Shown here: positions 28,201-28,500 of the stretch, piece by piece
Layout: each line of letters opens with the position of its first letter
How positions within the stretch are numbered: the stretch's first letter is position 1
NCBI GenBank assembly: GCA_030141605.1
Contig: JAQGDQ010000639.1
Span: 1-28,500, forward strand
Direction of reading: 5' to 3'
From: Tubiluchus corallicola
Taxonomy: Eukaryota > Priapulida > Priapulimorpha > Priapulimorphida > Tubiluchidae
Length of the DNA: 28,500 bases
Made by a program: the position numbers and the translations under genes
The notes under the pieces: generated by a model
Database searches by the model: none
The model's input: only the letters and a program-made list of their open reading frames with translations
Told to the model about the DNA's origin: nothing

Positions 28201-28500
28201 ATCATCACCATCATCGCCATCGTCGTCGTCGTCGTTGCCGTCATCATCATCATCATCGTCGTAATCATCATTATCATTGCCACTACTACCACCACCATCA
28301 TCATCGTCACCATCATCACCATTGTCGTCATCGTTGCTGCTGCCGTCGTCATCATCGCCGTCGTCGTCATCGTTGCCGTCGTCATCGTCATCATCATCAT
28401 GGTCGTCGTCAATATCATTGCCACCACTACCACCACCATCATCGTAATCATCATCACCATCATCACTATTGTCGTCGTCATTGCTGCTGCTGCCATCATC
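25240..28500 (-). CDS. Gene C (5' partial): Asp-rich block plus 37 basic repeats, frame broken
   Basis: Unrecognised paralogue of gene B. The frame is open from the window edge, so the start and any signal exon lie outside. From 28500 to about 27832 it encodes at least 220 residues of Asp with Gly, Asn and Ser, broken by NDNGGRGGG-like spacers. A linker follows (TVEAAEKRARTSRQKSTTST, then RSQQRSTSDRQGGLQGSEAN) that matches gene B. From 27690 come 37 units of 22 residues. Units 1-13 read ATTERDQTPGNVLGASGLKK-like; units 14-37 read ATAERDQTP, then RNVLRALGLRKN. Unit 15 (about 26719) lacks two bases, so downstream the literal frame becomes SHRRERPNSKERAESIGFEE-like and stops at 25240-25242. The original frame stays open to TAG at 25251-25253. 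This could be a sequencing error, a recent mutation, or a tolerated switch, since both frames are open. No enzyme domain is present. Confidence 0.75.
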   Translation of the reverse strand, partial: DDGSSSNDDDNSDDGDDDYDDGGGSGGNDIDDDHDDDDDDDGNDDDDGDDDDGSSNDDDNGDDGDDDDGGGSSGNDNDDYDDDDDDDGNDDDDDGDDGDDDDDDGGSSASNDNDDDDEDDDDGDGNDDNDSNDNDGDDDDGDGDDDDDDDDGGGRGGNDNDDDDDDDDDDGGGRGRGRGGNDNDDDDDDVDGNDDNDVGDDDGSGGDDGDGNDDDDGNDDYGLATVEAAEKRARTSRQKSTTSTRSQQRSTSDRQGGLQGSEANEGKIVRATAKKDQTLGNVLGALGLRKNKATAERDQTSGNVLGASGLKKTKATTERDQTPGNVLGASGLTKNKATTERDQTPGNVLGALGLRKNKVTAETDQTSGNVLGALGLKKNKATTERDQTPGNVLGASGLKKNKATTEKDQTPGNVLGASGLKKNKATTERDQTSGNVLGASGLKKNKATTERDQTSGNVLGALGLTKNKATAETDQTSGNVQIVLGLSRNKATAERDQTPGNVLGALGLRKNKATPKKDQTLGNVLGALGLTKNKATAETDQTSGNVQIVLGLSRNKATTEKDRTPRKVLRALGLRKNTASAERDQTPSNVMKAGFEEKQSHCRERPNSKKRAESVGFEKKQSHRRERPNSKKRADNTGFEKKSHRREKPNSKKRTECTGFEKKRKHHRGRPNSKKRAESIGFEEKQSHCRKRPNSKERAESIGFEERQSHRQGRPNSKERAESIGFAEKQSHRQERPNSKKCAESIGFEKKQSHRRERSNSKEGAESTGFEGKQNRRRERPNSKNRAESIGFEEKQSHRQERPNSKKRTESTGFEKKQSHRRERPNSKKRAESIGFEKKQSHRRERPNSKECAESIGFEEKQSHRRERPNSKKRADNTGFEKKRKHHRGRPNSKKRTESIGFEEKQSHCQETPNSKNSAESIGFEEKQSHRQERPNSKERTASIGFEEKQSHRRERPNSKERAESIGFEEKQSHRRERPISKECAESIGFEEKQSVCRERPNSKERTASIGFEEIQSHRQERPNSKERAESIGFEEKQSLCRERPNSKERTESIGFEEKQSRRRERPNSKERAESIGFEEKQIETV
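25254..27690 (-). repeat. 66-bp coding tandem repeat, 37 units
   Basis: 2437 bp equal 37 units of 66 bp minus 3 bp missing in unit 17 and 2 bp missing in unit 15. Two sequence families are ordered along the array: a G type (units 1-13, about 26833-27690) and an R type (units 14-37). Some neighbours repeat as groups: units 10 and 13 share QIVLGLSRN, and units 18-19 and 28-29 share a KNE then NTTEGDQ junction, pointing to multi-unit duplication. Confidence 0.95.
27832..28500 (-). repeat. GAY-codon (Asp) array with NDNG spacers
   Basis: The coding strand is mostly GAT and GAC, mixed rather than pure, with AAT, GGT and AGC codons. Blocks of 8-10 Asp alternate with spacers DNDNGGRGRGRGGG, DNDNGGRGGG, DNDNSASSGG, DNDNGSSGGG and DIDNGGSGGG, giving a higher-order period of roughly 35-55 residues. 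The other frames read as Met/Thr or Ser/Pro runs and are shadows. Confidence 0.9.

Overview
The window is animal (metazoan) nuclear DNA. The evidence is GT-AG introns with coding exons that join in consistent phase, an unmistakable COUP-TF (NR2F) nuclear-receptor exon, a decayed non-LTR reverse transcriptase and very abundant long microsatellites (GA, CA, GTGA/GTAA, CTAC/ATAC, ATC). Nothing prokaryotic was seen. The style, with microsatellite-laden introns and dispersed repeats ending in CAGA or CAAA runs, suggests a marine invertebrate, perhaps a lophotrochozoan such as a mollusc. That placement is inference only.

Layout. Bases 1-7692 (+ strand) are intron of the COUP-TF gene, whose earlier exons lie outside the window. 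This intron holds a two-motif tetranucleotide array, a CRE-like palindrome, a dispersed element built from a 72-bp and a 162-bp minisatellite, GA-rich tracts, and a degenerate ~70-bp repeat running up to the splice acceptor. The last COUP-TF coding exon is 7693-7973. From 7974 to about 13600 there is 3' UTR and intergenic DNA: GA and CA/CG microsatellites, a perfect hairpin, nuclear-receptor half-sites, a reverse-transcriptase fossil and a ~150-bp tandem repeat.

From 13.8 kb to the right edge, on the - strand, lies a cluster of three genes for secreted, low-complexity, repeat-built proteins. I did not recognise any of them. Two are complete and share a design: a short first coding exon that is just a signal peptide, a phase-1 intron, and one large terminal exon. 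From right to left they are: gene C (25.25 kb to beyond 28.5 kb, 5' end outside), a block of at least 220 residues rich in Asp/Gly/Asn followed by 37 copies of a basic 22-residue repeat and interrupted by a 2-bp frame change; gene B (21.7-18.6 kb), 317 residues with a furin-type site, an Asp-rich block and a single copy of the same 22-residue unit at its C-terminus; and gene A (16.7-13.8 kb), 491 residues ending in eight 28-residue Met/Asn/Gln-rich repeats and preceded by five tandem copies of its signal-peptide exon.

The spacers upstream of gene A and gene B are copies of each other (about 17.04-18.60 and 23.09-24.66 kb). Each carries a TATA box on the - strand and a copy of the minisatellite element, so the cluster seems to have grown by duplication of spacer plus gene. 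Genes B and C are paralogues; gene A shares architecture and spacer but not obvious protein sequence. Extracellular acidic/basic block proteins of this kind recall biomineral matrix, adhesive or capsule proteins by composition only. No function is shown.
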